A stretch of 64,000 bases of DNA. It comes from Pantoea sp. SOD02 (GTDB lineage: Bacteria > Pseudomonadota > Gammaproteobacteria > Enterobacterales > Enterobacteriaceae). The stretch is from NCBI RefSeq assembly GCF_024707505.1, contig NZ_CP102605.1:248001-312000 (forward strand). Reading direction: 5' to 3'. The notes beneath the pieces were generated by a model. It searched no databases, was not told where the DNA came from, and saw only the letters and a program-made list of their open reading frames with translations. The number at the start of each line of letters is the position of its first letter. Positions within the stretch are counted from its first letter, which is position 1. The translations under genes and the position numbers were made by a program. Of the stretch, positions 24,479 through 33,738 are shown piece after piece.

Positions 24479-24754
24479 TTACTTGTACGTTACCTCAATG
24501 ATTTTAAGGTGGTTAACCGATTTAACGCTCACGGTTCCCAGTTGATACGGCAGCGTTTGTTGTGACTGATTGAGCGCAATCGTACGCACTTTATCAACAC
24601 CTTGGCGCGTGCAGGTAACGGAAGTCCCTTGCTGTTGAGTGGTCGTGGTACAGGCCGGTTCAACAATCGCACCGCTAAAGTAGATCGTGCCACTCTCCGC
24701 CATCGCCGTTTGCAGCAGCATCAGGCCTGACAACAAAACCAAGACTTTACACAT
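24479..24754 (-). CDS. Small secreted fimbrial-like protein
   Basis: 91 residues with an excellent GGAGG site before ATG 24754. Signal peptide MCKVLVLLSGLMLLQTAMA, cleaved near residue 19. The mature part starts SGTIYFSGAIVEPACTT, the wording of type-1-pilin-like domains (GxIxFxGxIVxxxC), with two cysteines that could form a disulfide (PAC...VTC). At about 72 mature residues it is half a normal pilin and has no usher or chaperone neighbour, so it is probably a free periplasmic or surface protein of unknown function. Confidence 0.8.
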   Translation of the reverse strand: MCKVLVLLSGLMLLQTAMAESGTIYFSGAIVEPACTTTTQQQGTSVTCTRQGVDKVRTIALNQSQQTLPYQLGTVSVKSVNHLKIIEVTYK

Positions 24755-24862
24755 AGGCTATCCTCCAGAACGTCTAAAGGGATTTTCGTCCTCGTATGCT
24801 TAAACTTTAGAGGATGAGAAGCTGCTTAGGAAAAATCTTAGATTCTTATTTCCTCCTACTGC

Positions 24863-25023
24863 GTCGGCAGCGATGCTGATTTCTTATTACAAGTGGTTGC
24901 AGCAGATATGGATGCGTATGCGGATTTCGCGATGCCGTGATTCGTCGATTGCCGGGAATTAAAGAGATGCAGAGTATGTTCGTGTTGAAAGAGATAAAGG
25001 GGATGGCTGCTTGGCCTGTATAA
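24863..25023 (+). pseudogene. Lrp/AsnC-family regulator remnant with frameshift
   Basis: Frame one (24863-24937) reads VGSDADFLLQVVAADMDAYA then DFAMP and hits TGA. Shifting frame at 24940 continues IRRLPGIKEMQSMFVLKEIK then GMAAWPV and stop at 25021. Together this is the RAM domain end of an Lrp/AsnC regulator with a one-base deletion; the N-terminal helix-turn-helix is absent. A gene relic, which also marks this gap (24755-25047) as decayed sequence. Confidence 0.7.
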
Positions 25024-25047
25024 TTGAAGCTACAACCCCACGTTTAA

Positions 25048-26010
25048 TTAAAACAAATCAAGATACTTATCAGGTAAACCATCACCTAAGTTCGAATTGT
25101 TATAAAAATCTAGTTCAACGCCATGTTTTTCTGAAATTTCAGATATGATTTTCTTGCACGCAGCATTGAATCTCCTCGAATTTCCAATCGGTAATTTATA
25201 TTCTATTTCAATTGAATTTGTAAACTCCTCGATAAGTTGAAGTGTGAGGAGGTAATTCTCATTAATTCTATTAGTTGTTTGTGTGCAATGGGCAATGCTG
25301 TTTCTAATGTCCTTGGCCTTAACTAAGTTGGAATAAAGGCTGTCACTCATTTCAATTTTTTCTTCGGATAAAGAGTAGATTCGTTCACCAAAAGTTGTTA
25401 CTGATATTTCTTTCTTTCCATATTTACATTTTATTTCATTGATGTTTTTTGAAATAAATAATTGCATCAATATTGCATCCAGCATCAATAGATCGCCTAA
25501 TGCTATTCCTAACTCTTCAAATCTGTGTTTAAGTAAGTAAATTGATAGTTCAGTTTTATTCTCTGAATTCATGATTTTAGGCATGTAATAGATATCTACT
25601 AGATCTGGTGATTCATCCAAAGAAATATTAAGAAGTATCCCTTTAATTTTCAAGTAGGTCTTCGATATAGATGGGATCTTATTGTGTACAACCAACATAT
25701 TTGAGCTATGAAGAAAAACGTAAGAAAAGAAATAGAATGGTATGGATATGATGTTTTTATGTGATATTGGTGTAAACCCAAATAGTTCCATAATTCTCAT
25801 AATTGCAATTGTTTCAACTCCGCTTAGTATGATTTTTTCATTGTAGTAAAAATTTTCAATGCATTGAGAATCAATCAATTTAAAAATTATGACTGAATCT
25901 TGATCGTTGGATATTGAGTTTAAAAGATCATGAAAAGGATCGCGTTGAGATATTGTTGCTAATTTTAATAGTGCATCAATTGGTTCATCACTAATTCCTT
26001 TGAAAAGCAT
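25048..26010 (-). CDS. Protein with HEPN-type R-x4-H motif, AT-rich, unrecognised
   Basis: 320 residues, codon use rich in AT (ATA, TTA, AAT) unlike the neighbours, pointing to recent acquisition. The helical C-terminal half carries KAKDIRNSIAHCTQ (Arg236, His241), the R-x4-H motif of HEPN ribonuclease/antitoxin-associated domains; the preceding helix (LGDLLMLDAILMQLFI) fits the four-helix HEPN bundle. The N-terminal 150 residues match nothing I know. No nucleotidyltransferase (MNT) or other toxin-antitoxin partner is adjacent. Start ATG 26010 with GGGAGA upstream. Role in defence or stress is inference only. Confidence 0.65.
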   Translation of the reverse strand: MLFKGISDEPIDALLKLATISQRDPFHDLLNSISNDQDSVIIFKLIDSQCIENFYYNEKIILSGVETIAIMRIMELFGFTPISHKNIISIPFYFFSYVFLHSSNMLVVHNKIPSISKTYLKIKGILLNISLDESPDLVDIYYMPKIMNSENKTELSIYLLKHRFEELGIALGDLLMLDAILMQLFISKNINEIKCKYGKKEISVTTFGERIYSLSEEKIEMSDSLYSNLVKAKDIRNSIAHCTQTTNRINENYLLTLQLIEEFTNSIEIEYKLPIGNSRRFNAACKKIISEISEKHGVELDFYNNSNLGDGLPDKYLDLF

Positions 26011-26391
26011 ATCGTTCTCCCTAAAGTGAATGTTTTTGCATTATAAAGCAAGGAAAGTTAGTTGGCAAATGGCTATTAAATGGCAGGATTTTTTTAATTG
26101 AAATAATATTCCATCCTTAGTTGTTATTTCTGATGTGGCATTTAACATCTGTCAAGTTGACAGTCTATTCAGATCCACCATTAACCTTTCTCTATCTGGC
26201 CAAATTCCTAAATCCCATCTCCCGCCTCACAATTCCTTAACTCAAACTAGACGTTTCCTGCGCAATACGTAGATACTCATTACAACAGATGCCAAACATT
26301 AAATTTCTGAAACAAATTATATCAGCGACTTAACTTCCAGCGCATTGGCTTACCGTTGCGCGCGTTGTCTTTCTCCTTTGAGGAATACATT

Positions 26392-29300
26392 GTGTTCAAA
26401 TTAAATCCGGTGTTACTAAGCCTTGTGGCGGCGCAAGGTCTGATGTTCCCTATCTCACTGTCGTGGGCGGCGGAGTTAAAACCTTATACGCCTGACATTA
26501 ATGACAATAAAGTTGGAGCTTATTGCTTATGCAATGGCTCGACACAAACGCTGCGCGGTTTACCGCAATTCGCGACAGGTGAAAGCGGGGCAACCACGGT
26601 GACGTTTGGCGAATTGCAAAGTATTGGTCGAATAATCAATGACAACCTGATTGACGAGTCGCGGCTGCAAATAGGCCAGCAGAATCTCACCATTCAAATA
26701 CCGAATTTCGAAGATTGGATATATACAACTTACGACGTTTATAACTCCGCAGATTTAGTCGATTTACCGAGTATCGGCCTCGATACCGTAGTGCCAGATT
26801 ATTATGATGTAAACGACAAACAATATATTAATGCGCGCATCAGTTCCGTCAGCAACGGCACGCTAAATATCGATATTGGCGAACATGGTGCGGCGGCTAA
26901 TTCCTCCACTAATAGCTGGTCTATGGCGGCCAAACAAAGCCAACTGTTTACCGCTACCAAAAAAGGTCATCTAAACTGGAATTCCGATAACCGCATCGCC
27001 TTTACGGCGGCCACGCCACCTTATGGCGGCGATCGCCTGGCGTACGACGTAGGGAGCGTGGTGGATTATGCCGGAGCCATCAGCGTTTCAACCCTGGATG
27101 GCGGTACTACCAACTTCAACATCAACAATATCAACGATCTGCGTCACTATAATGATTGGCTGATCGAGCAAGTCACCTTATCCAACCTCAGCACCGACCG
27201 CTACAACGACGAATTCCATAAAGCCTTCATCCAGCGTGACGGACGCGTGGTGTATCGCATGAGCACCAACAATTACGACGATGAAGTGGCGCAATCGCTG
27301 GGCGATCAAGTGGTGCTAAGCGCGGATGGCAAAGATGCCAGCGTGAAAATCAATCGCGGCAAAACCCTCGAAGTGCTGGATAGCCACAGCGCGGTGATGC
27401 GCGCCAGCAACGGTGCGAAAGCCATTATCAACGGCAAACTTGCTAGCAACGGCTCCGGCTTAGAACTGCTGAACAACGCGCGCGGTCGCAATAATGGCGT
27501 GATCAACGCTGGATTTCTCAACAACGCTGACGGCAAAGGCGTCGATAGTAACACCTTGGGCGCAGGCATTGGCGTGCTTGCCACCAACGGCAGCCGCTTC
27601 AGCAATGACGGCGTTATCAACTTCCAGCCTGGCAACAGCGATAGCGCGGCGATTACGCTCTACGATGCGCGCGCGATCAATCGCGGCAATATCAATCTCG
27701 GCGTCACCGAAACTATTGGCAGCGGCTCAATGACCGGCGTGATCGCCAGCGGCGCAGGCGGTTTCACCAACGCCAAAGGCGGCACCATTTACATCGGGCG
27801 CACGCCGCAAAATCACAAGAACGACCTAACCAGCGATGTAGCGGTGAACCTCAGCGGCGGCACAAGCGCCATTCGCAGCTTCCTCGGTTCCCGCATCGTC
27901 AACAACGGACGCATCGTGATCGGCTCGCTGGTGCAGAATGCGGTTGGCATGCTGGTTGAATACGGCCCGAATGCCATCGCGCGTAACAACGGCGTGATCG
28001 ATGTTAATGGGATGGCAGAAGGGCAGCCGCGCGAGAATATCGGCATGTTGGTGGTTGATTCCGGTAGCGGCGGCAAAGTCGGCAATGGCAAAACGGGCAC
28101 CATCAACCTCAACGGCTACAACAGCACCGGCCTCAAAGTCATTGCCCACGCGGGTGAAAGCGCGAAAGCATATTCGCGCGGTGCCATCAATATCCTCAGT
28201 GATGCTGGCGAATATGGCACAACCGATCACAACACTGCCGTTTGGGTCATCGGCGAAGAGGGCGGCAATGCCGTCGCCAACGTTAGCGGACCGATTCAGC
28301 TTGGCGGCATTGATGCGATTGGTATTCGCGCCGAAGGCAACGCCACGGTGAACGTCAGCGCCAGCGCGATTCCCGTTGCCGGACCGCGCGATATCTGGGG
28401 CCTGGAACGGCAAATCAGTTTCTACACCAAAGGCGAAAACGCCAAAATCAACCTACCGAAAAACGGCAGCTACACGACATCGGTGGTAAACGGCACGATA
28501 TTCCGTATGGAGGATGGCGCAGATTTTGACGGTCGTGGTATGACACTCTCCATGAACGAAAGGAATACCACGGGCGTCTATGGCAGCGGCGTGGGCACCA
28601 ACGTGAACACCAACGGTGCAACGCTGAATGTTGGCGTCTTCGCCACCGGGCTGATAGTAGCGCACGGCGCGCAGGGTACGATTGATGCCGCGACACGGTT
28701 TAACCTTGATGTTTCTGGCGTGGCGGCACAAGTCGATGGCTCAGCCTACACCCTGCAAGGCGTTGCGATTGATTCCGAACACGGATTCAATACTGATACG
28801 CATCTCACCAACCATGCTGAGATTAACGGCAGTGGCCGCTTCCAGGTCGGCTTAATCGCTACCGATTTAGCTCAGCTCACCAACACCGGCGACATCACTT
28901 TTACCAGTGAGGACAGCGCCGGCATTTACGCGCAATACGGTGCGAAGGTGACCAACAGCGGCACCATCAACATGACGCTGCGCAGCCAAGCGTTGTATGC
29001 CTATGGTATGCAGCGTAGCTTCGACAGCGCCCCGCTGACCGAAATCTCCAACAGCGGCACCATCAACATCTACAACCGCGACAGTTTTGAGTTGAACACC
29101 ACCATTGGACTGGTCGCCAGCAACTATTTGGCGCGCATCTACCAAAACGGCACCATCAATCTGTATGGCGACAACGCGATGGGTGCCAACGCATTTTTAG
29201 GTGGTCGAATCACGTTTGGCCCGAACAGCCGCATCACCTTTAACGACCCGAATCAAACCGGCTATCGCGCCGCCGATGAGGGGACGCAATTAATCAGCAA

Positions 29301-32300
29301 CGGCAACAATGTGGATGTCAGCAGCGCGAATTCGAAACTGTATGACATCAGCAATGGCGCGTGGCTGTACACGCAAGCTCCTGGCAACGTGACGCTCAGC
29401 GGCGAAAATAGTCGCGGTGTGGTACTGAGCGGCGAGGGCACGCAAGTGTCTTACACCGACACCTATGTGGTGAGCGGCAAAGGTGCCGCCGTGATGAGCG
29501 CCAGCAACCGCGCCGAGGGCGTGATCAGCAGCGGCATTGCGCTCAGCGGTGAAAACACCACCGCCGCGATTGTCAGCGGCGACGAAACGGAAATCTACGC
29601 AGCCTCCACCATCAGCGGCAATGGCGCAAACGCGACGGCGTTTGATGTCAGCGGCGGTGCGCGCCTGTTTAACCAGTATCAAGGCGTGGTGGATCTCAGC
29701 GGATCGAACAGCACCGGCGCGCGCGTGCATGACGGCGGCAACTTCATTAATCGCGGCAGCATGCACATTGCCTCAGGCATTGGCGTCGATGTGTCAAGCG
29801 GTTACGGTCAATATGTGCCGGTCGATAGCTCATTGCGCGTCGATGATGGCATTGCGGCGATGCGCGTCGGCAGCGGCGCATGGATGAAAATTTACGGCGA
29901 CGGCCAAGGCTACAGCGTGATGCAGGCCAACGGCAGCGCCGACGGCTTGTTGCTGGATGTCGGCGCGGATGGGTTCGAAGCCGACAACATCACTATCGGC
30001 GCGTACGGCAGCGGCAGCGCGATCAACAACCGCGCCGAAACACCGAACATCAATTTGGATAACGTGCGTTTAGAGGTGGCAAACGGTAACGGCATTCGCT
30101 CGGCGACCTCATTCAACTCCGCTGGCAGTGCGCAAATTAACGTTAGCGGTTCGGGCACCGGTTATCGCTTTGAAAACGCCAATGGCTCAACCACCAGCAA
30201 CGATCTGGTGATCGGGCCGGATTATTCGATTGTGGTAACAGGAACCGGCAATGGCGTGATCGCCAACACAAGCGGCAACGTGATTTCTCAGGGCTTGATT
30301 GATATTCAGGCCGCGAACGGCGGCTCGGCGATTGTCACCAAAACCGCCAGCCAGGTGATTAACCAGGGCACCATCAGTTCGCAAAGTCGCGTTGCGCCGC
30401 TGATCGACCTGCGCGGCGGGCAAACGGTATTTATCAATGAAGGCACCATTAATGCGCCGTTCCCTGATCAGGTTGTCGTGGCTGGCGGCGCGACCGATGA
30501 CGTCATTGCTCTGTTGGATGGTGCGGTGGTTGGCGATGTGAACACCGGCAACGGGCGCGATGAACTGATTGTCACCGGCGGCACCATCAATGGCAGTTTG
30601 ACGATGGGCAGCGGCGCGGCTAATCAGGCCACGGTGCAGAAGGTGAGTCTGGCTGATACGCGTCACATCACTACGGAAAATGGCGCGGGCAGCACGCTCA
30701 ATCTCAGCCAACTCAAGGCACGCGGCGGTTCATTCGCTAGCGATGATGCGGCAAAAGGCACCAATCTGGGTTCAGGCTGGAGCACGCTGAACTTCCACAA
30801 AACCCAATGGACGTTAACCGACAACATCAAACTGGCGCACAGCACGATTAACGTGGATGCGGGAAGCACGCTGTTCGCGGGTGACAACGTCAATCCGCTG
30901 TTGCAAGGCAGAACAAGCGATTCGCTGGTGGTGAATAATGCGGGTACCCTGGATCTCACCAACGGCGGCAACACGGCGGCGAACACGCTGACGATTGACG
31001 GCGAACTGGCGTCGGCGGGCGGCAGCATCAAGCTGAACGCCACAGCGGCCAGCAGCGATGTGGTGCTGGTGAATGGCGTGGCATCGGGCGTGACGCAGGT
31101 TGAAGCAAAACTCGCGGGAGCGCCTCTGCTCGACAGCAACGGCGATGGTGTGATCACTGCGAACGAAGGCGTGTCGCTGGCGCAGGTTTCCGGCAGCGCG
31201 AATGCCAACAGCTTTGCGCTGAAAAGCGGCTATGTCGCATCCGGGCCGTGGCAATACGGTTTATACAGCTTCGCACCGGGCAGCAATGACGCAGCCCGCA
31301 GCGCGGTAGGCGGCAGCGCGTGGGATTATCGACTGGCGAACGCCTTCGTGTGCGAAGACGGCAGCCTGTGCCAGCCGTCCGCAGGCAGCGCACAAAGCGT
31401 CGCGCGTCTGGCGGTAACGCCGCAGGTGCCGTCCTACATCTCTGCGCCGGTTGGCCTCGCTTATTACTCGCTGGCAATCACCGACGATCTGCATAAACGC
31501 CTCGGTGAACTGCGCCAGCAGCAGGCAAATCCGGATGCGGTTGGCGGCGAGATGTTCATCCGCTACATCGGCTCCAACCTGAAATACCAGACCAATCAAA
31601 GCGTCAGCAATTACGGTTACGACTTCGATCTCGACTACAGCGCGGTGCAGCTCGGCGGCAACGTCATTCGCCTGGATGGCGCGGACAGCAGCCTGCGCGG
31701 CGGCGTGGCCTACACGCGCGGCAACACGCGCATTCGCCCGCATGCAGCAGATGGCTATAGCTCGACCAGCTTCGACAGCGACACGCTGTCGCTGTATGGC
31801 ACCTGGCTACGCGACAGCGGTTTTTACGTGGACGGCTCGCTGAGCTGGGGCTGGCATCGCGGCGCGACTGACATTGCACGGCAGAAAGATGTCGCCAAAC
31901 CAAAAGGCAATGGCTGGACGGCTTCGATTGAAACCGGTTATCCGCTGGAACTGGGCGGTGGCGTGCGCATCGAACCACAGGCGCAGATCACCTGGCTGCA
32001 AATGAAGATGGACAGCTTCACCGACCGCGATAACACCCGCGTTTCCTACGACGATTACAGCCAGACGATTGGCCGCGTCGGCGCGCGCGTAGATAAAACC
32101 TGGCAGGACAGCAGCGCGAATCAGTACACGCCGTATCTGCGCGTGAATTACACGCAGGGTTGGGGCGGTACCGCCAAAGCGAAGATCGGCTCGGCGGATG
32201 CTGGCGGCGGTGAAACCTTCGACAGCGGCAAGTTCGGCAAAATGTGGGATGTCGGCGTGGGCGGCACCGCGACGGTAAACAAGGATGTGGCGCTGTACGC

Positions 32301-32382
32301 CGAAGCGGATTACCGCAAAGAGATCGACGGCAACGGCGCGAAAGGCTGGCGTTACAACGCGGGCGTGCGCTGGTCGTTTTAA
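26392..32382 (+). CDS. Large autotransporter adhesin (type Va secretion), 1996 residues
   Basis: Start GTG 26392 (MFKLNPVLLSLVAAQGLMF) with GAGGA seven bases upstream; the open frame begins at 26356, but that lead lacks a site. Signal peptide to about residue 28 (ISLSWAA). The passenger, about 1640 residues, is a beta-helix rich in Gly/Asn/Ser with many NSGTINI, NNGVI, TGAR-like turns; only a few Cys (CLC near the N-terminus, CEDGSLC near the C-terminus). The linker has DSNGDGVITANEG, a calcium-loop-like stretch. The 12-strand translocator covers the last about 310 residues (from about 31450), ending GVRWSF with the terminal Phe recognised by the BAM complex. It is likely a surface adhesin. 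The AT-rich 340 bases upstream (26011-26391) show no gene; they presumably hold the promoter. Confidence 0.93.
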   Translation: MFKLNPVLLSLVAAQGLMFPISLSWAAELKPYTPDINDNKVGAYCLCNGSTQTLRGLPQFATGESGATTVTFGELQSIGRIINDNLIDESRLQIGQQNLTIQIPNFEDWIYTTYDVYNSADLVDLPSIGLDTVVPDYYDVNDKQYINARISSVSNGTLNIDIGEHGAAANSSTNSWSMAAKQSQLFTATKKGHLNWNSDNRIAFTAATPPYGGDRLAYDVGSVVDYAGAISVSTLDGGTTNFNINNINDLRHYNDWLIEQVTLSNLSTDRYNDEFHKAFIQRDGRVVYRMSTNNYDDEVAQSLGDQVVLSADGKDASVKINRGKTLEVLDSHSAVMRASNGAKAIINGKLASNGSGLELLNNARGRNNGVINAGFLNNADGKGVDSNTLGAGIGVLATNGSRFSNDGVINFQPGNSDSAAITLYDARAINRGNINLGVTETIGSGSMTGVIASGAGGFTNAKGGTIYIGRTPQNHKNDLTSDVAVNLSGGTSAIRSFLGSRIVNNGRIVIGSLVQNAVGMLVEYGPNAIARNNGVIDVNGMAEGQPRENIGMLVVDSGSGGKVGNGKTGTINLNGYNSTGLKVIAHAGESAKAYSRGAINILSDAGEYGTTDHNTAVWVIGEEGGNAVANVSGPIQLGGIDAIGIRAEGNATVNVSASAIPVAGPRDIWGLERQISFYTKGENAKINLPKNGSYTTSVVNGTIFRMEDGADFDGRGMTLSMNERNTTGVYGSGVGTNVNTNGATLNVGVFATGLIVAHGAQGTIDAATRFNLDVSGVAAQVDGSAYTLQGVAIDSEHGFNTDTHLTNHAEINGSGRFQVGLIATDLAQLTNTGDITFTSEDSAGIYAQYGAKVTNSGTINMTLRSQALYAYGMQRSFDSAPLTEISNSGTINIYNRDSFELNTTIGLVASNYLARIYQNGTINLYGDNAMGANAFLGGRITFGPNSRITFNDPNQTGYRAADEGTQLISNGNNVDVSSANSKLYDISNGAWLYTQAPGNVTLSGENSRGVVLSGEGTQVSYTDTYVVSGKGAAVMSASNRAEGVISSGIALSGENTTAAIVSGDETEIYAASTISGNGANATAFDVSGGARLFNQYQGVVDLSGSNSTGARVHDGGNFINRGSMHIASGIGVDVSSGYGQYVPVDSSLRVDDGIAAMRVGSGAWMKIYGDGQGYSVMQANGSADGLLLDVGADGFEADNITIGAYGSGSAINNRAETPNINLDNVRLEVANGNGIRSATSFNSAGSAQINVSGSGTGYRFENANGSTTSNDLVIGPDYSIVVTGTGNGVIANTSGNVISQGLIDIQAANGGSAIVTKTASQVINQGTISSQSRVAPLIDLRGGQTVFINEGTINAPFPDQVVVAGGATDDVIALLDGAVVGDVNTGNGRDELIVTGGTINGSLTMGSGAANQATVQKVSLADTRHITTENGAGSTLNLSQLKARGGSFASDDAAKGTNLGSGWSTLNFHKTQWTLTDNIKLAHSTINVDAGSTLFAGDNVNPLLQGRTSDSLVVNNAGTLDLTNGGNTAANTLTIDGELASAGGSIKLNATAASSDVVLVNGVASGVTQVEAKLAGAPLLDSNGDGVITANEGVSLAQVSGSANANSFALKSGYVASGPWQYGLYSFAPGSNDAARSAVGGSAWDYRLANAFVCEDGSLCQPSAGSAQSVARLAVTPQVPSYISAPVGLAYYSLAITDDLHKRLGELRQQQANPDAVGGEMFIRYIGSNLKYQTNQSVSNYGYDFDLDYSAVQLGGNVIRLDGADSSLRGGVAYTRGNTRIRPHAADGYSSTSFDSDTLSLYGTWLRDSGFYVDGSLSWGWHRGATDIARQKDVAKPKGNGWTASIETGYPLELGGGVRIEPQAQITWLQMKMDSFTDRDNTRVSYDDYSQTIGRVGARVDKTWQDSSANQYTPYLRVNYTQGWGGTAKAKIGSADAGGGETFDSGKFGKMWDVGVGGTATVNKDVALYAEADYRKEIDGNGAKGWRYNAGVRWSF

Positions 32383-32539
32383 TTGAACCGGTCGCCTTTG
32401 GAGTGAGGATAGTGAATGTCTACGGGAACGGGGTCACTCCATTTGAACAACCTTAACGTTCATTAACATGAGGACACAACCTCTAAGGCTGCCTTGTGGA
32501 CTCAGGAGGATTATCATCAATTACAACTGGCGATTATTT

Positions 32540-32572
32540 AAGTCCGCTCTTGTTACAAAGCGGCCAAACCCT
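32540..32572. repeat. Imperfect palindrome, TCCGCTCTTG...ACAAAGCGG type, copy 1
   Basis: GTCCGCTCTTGTTACAAAGCGG, similar to the stretch at 33054-33080. Lies in the 300-base gap 32383-32682, which otherwise shows only a weak inverted repeat (GGAGTGA at 32400 with TCACTCC at 32434) and no convincing gene. Confidence 0.45.
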
Positions 32573-32682
32573 AAGAAAAAGACGTCGGCTATGAGCGAAT
32601 TGCGGAAGTTGACAATTGTTAAAACCGTTAAGGTTGACATCTTTTGTATTTTCGTGAGTTGATTTACAGGTAGAAAGTTAAA

Positions 32683-32994
32683 GTGAGTGAACAGAAAATG
32701 AGAGTTAATGAATTTTATTTGGATGGAGCATACGTCCTATCTGAAAAAGAATTTCATTCTATTATTTCTTTATCTTTAAACTTTGGACCCTACTATGGCA
32801 AAAATCTTGATGCATTGTGGGACCGCCTTAGCACTGATATTGAAAGGCCAGTAAAAATAATATGGTTGAATTCCGAGCTATCCAGGGTGGGCCTTGGCAA
32901 TTATTTCGACAAAATAATCGAGGTTTTTGAAAGGGTAAAACTGCAAGATCTGAATTTCAATTGGGAAGAAAAATTCGATTATGAATTGCAATAG
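32683..32994 (+). CDS. Barstar-family ribonuclease inhibitor, orphan
   Basis: 103 residues from GTG 32683 (an ATG at 32698 is the alternative). The barstar fold is recognisable: an N-terminal strand (VNEFYLDGAYVLSEKEFHSII), the hallmark GPYYGKNLDALWDRLS (helix with the conserved Asp-Ala-Leu-Trp), a PVKIIWLNS strand and a C-terminal FEYELQ-like end. Barstar binds and blocks barnase-type RNases in the cytoplasm. No nuclease gene is present nearby, so it is an orphan immunity gene, possibly against incoming toxins of competitors. AT-rich like the HEPN gene. Confidence 0.85.
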   Translation: MSEQKMRVNEFYLDGAYVLSEKEFHSIISLSLNFGPYYGKNLDALWDRLSTDIERPVKIIWLNSELSRVGLGNYFDKIIEVFERVKLQDLNFNWEEKFDYELQ

Positions 32995-33014
32995 CCCGCG
33001 CTAGCAGGGCTTTG
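32993..33014 (+). terminator. Weak hairpin behind barstar gene
   Basis: AGCCC-GCGCTAGCA-GGGCT followed by only TT; overlaps the stop codon region. May slow or end transcription, but it lacks a T-run. Confidence 0.3.
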
Positions 33015-33049
33015 GTCTGCTCCGCATTAGCCAATGCAAGACGGGCTTC

Positions 33050-33084
33050 ACAATGTCTGCTCTTGGCACAAAGCGGACATCTCT
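33050..33084. repeat. Imperfect palindrome, GTCTGCTCTTGGCACAAAGCGGAC type, copy 2
   Basis: TGTCTGCTCTTGGCACAAAG followed by CGGACA. Arms GTCTGCT/AGCGGAC pair with one mismatch. Resembles copy 1 at 32540. Confidence 0.5.
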
Positions 33085-33155
33085 TTGTTTGTTCGGTTTG
33101 AATATGGCTAAGACGTTAATTAAAACTGATCCCGATCTGAGTTGATAAAAAGGTA

Positions 33156-33692
33156 TTACAACCCATATTCCCCACGCAGCAACCCAAACACCCAATCGTT
33201 ATGCCACGCATTTCTCAGCCAGTAACTTTCCCGCAATTCGCCCTCTAATTTAAAACCGACTTTTTCAAGCAGTCGCCGTGAAGGCATATTGCCTGCGGTG
33301 ACGGTGGCGCTCAAACGTCGAATGCCGCCGTCGCTGAATGCATAGTCACAAATCGCGCGAAGCGACTCATGTGCATAACCTTTGCCTTGCGCTTCCGGTG
33401 CGAACAGAAAGCCAACTTCGGCGCAGTCATTTTCGCGATGAATATAGCCGCTGACGCCGATGCGATTACCTGACTGTTTTTCCCGCACTACCAGACACAA
33501 CCAATGCGCGCTGCGTGGCGACCAGATCGGCAATCTTGCTGTGAAATCGGCGTGAATTTTTTCTTCAGATTTTGTATCGGAAACGTAATGCATGACCTGT
33601 GGCGAGAGCTGGAGCTGACGGAAGAAGGCCCAGTCGTCTTCGGTGATCTGCGAGCCGGTGAGTCTGAGGGTTTCAATGAACACGTTTGACAT
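33156..33692 (-). CDS. GNAT-family N-acetyltransferase (RimJ/RimL-like)
   Basis: 178 residues from ATG 33692 (GAAGGTGA upstream; five residues shorter than the longest frame). The acetyltransferase core shows SGYIHRENDCAEVGFLFAPE and the acetyl-CoA loop EAQGKGYAHESLRAICDYAF, then RRLSATVTAGNMPSRRLLEK and GFKLEGELRESYWL, the RimJ/RimL wording. It acetylates amino groups of proteins, antibiotics or small molecules; substrate unknown. It lies at the distal end of the leftward module, separated from the VOC gene by a palindromic repeat, so operon membership is uncertain. Confidence 0.9.
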   Translation of the reverse strand: MSNVFIETLRLTGSQITEDDWAFFRQLQLSPQVMHYVSDTKSEEKIHADFTARLPIWSPRSAHWLCLVVREKQSGNRIGVSGYIHRENDCAEVGFLFAPEAQGKGYAHESLRAICDYAFSDGGIRRLSATVTAGNMPSRRLLEKVGFKLEGELRESYWLRNAWHNDWVFGLLRGEYGL

Positions 33693-33738
33693 CAAGTTCA
33701 CCTTCATTGGTGCATTGAGAAGAAGAACCTACTTTAAC

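Noticed and set aside
24380..24565. Plus-strand 61-codon ORF after the OYE gene
   Set aside because: Made of repeat modules and the antisense of the fimbrial-like gene.
26356..26391. Longer TTG start of the autotransporter
   Set aside because: The GAGGA site fits the GTG at 26392, which also gives a proper signal peptide.
27306..31978. Long minus-strand reading frames inside the autotransporter gene
   Set aside because: They lie antisense to a gene with clear signal peptide, beta-helix and barrel; their length reflects GC-rich codon bias of the real frame.
32468..32662. 64-codon ORF between autotransporter and barstar
   Set aside because: Overlaps a palindromic repeat, has no clear ribosome site or recognisable sequence.
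25048..33014. Prophage or integrative element
   Set aside because: AT-rich and accessory-looking, but no integrase, attachment-site repeat, phage structural gene or tRNA target is visible.
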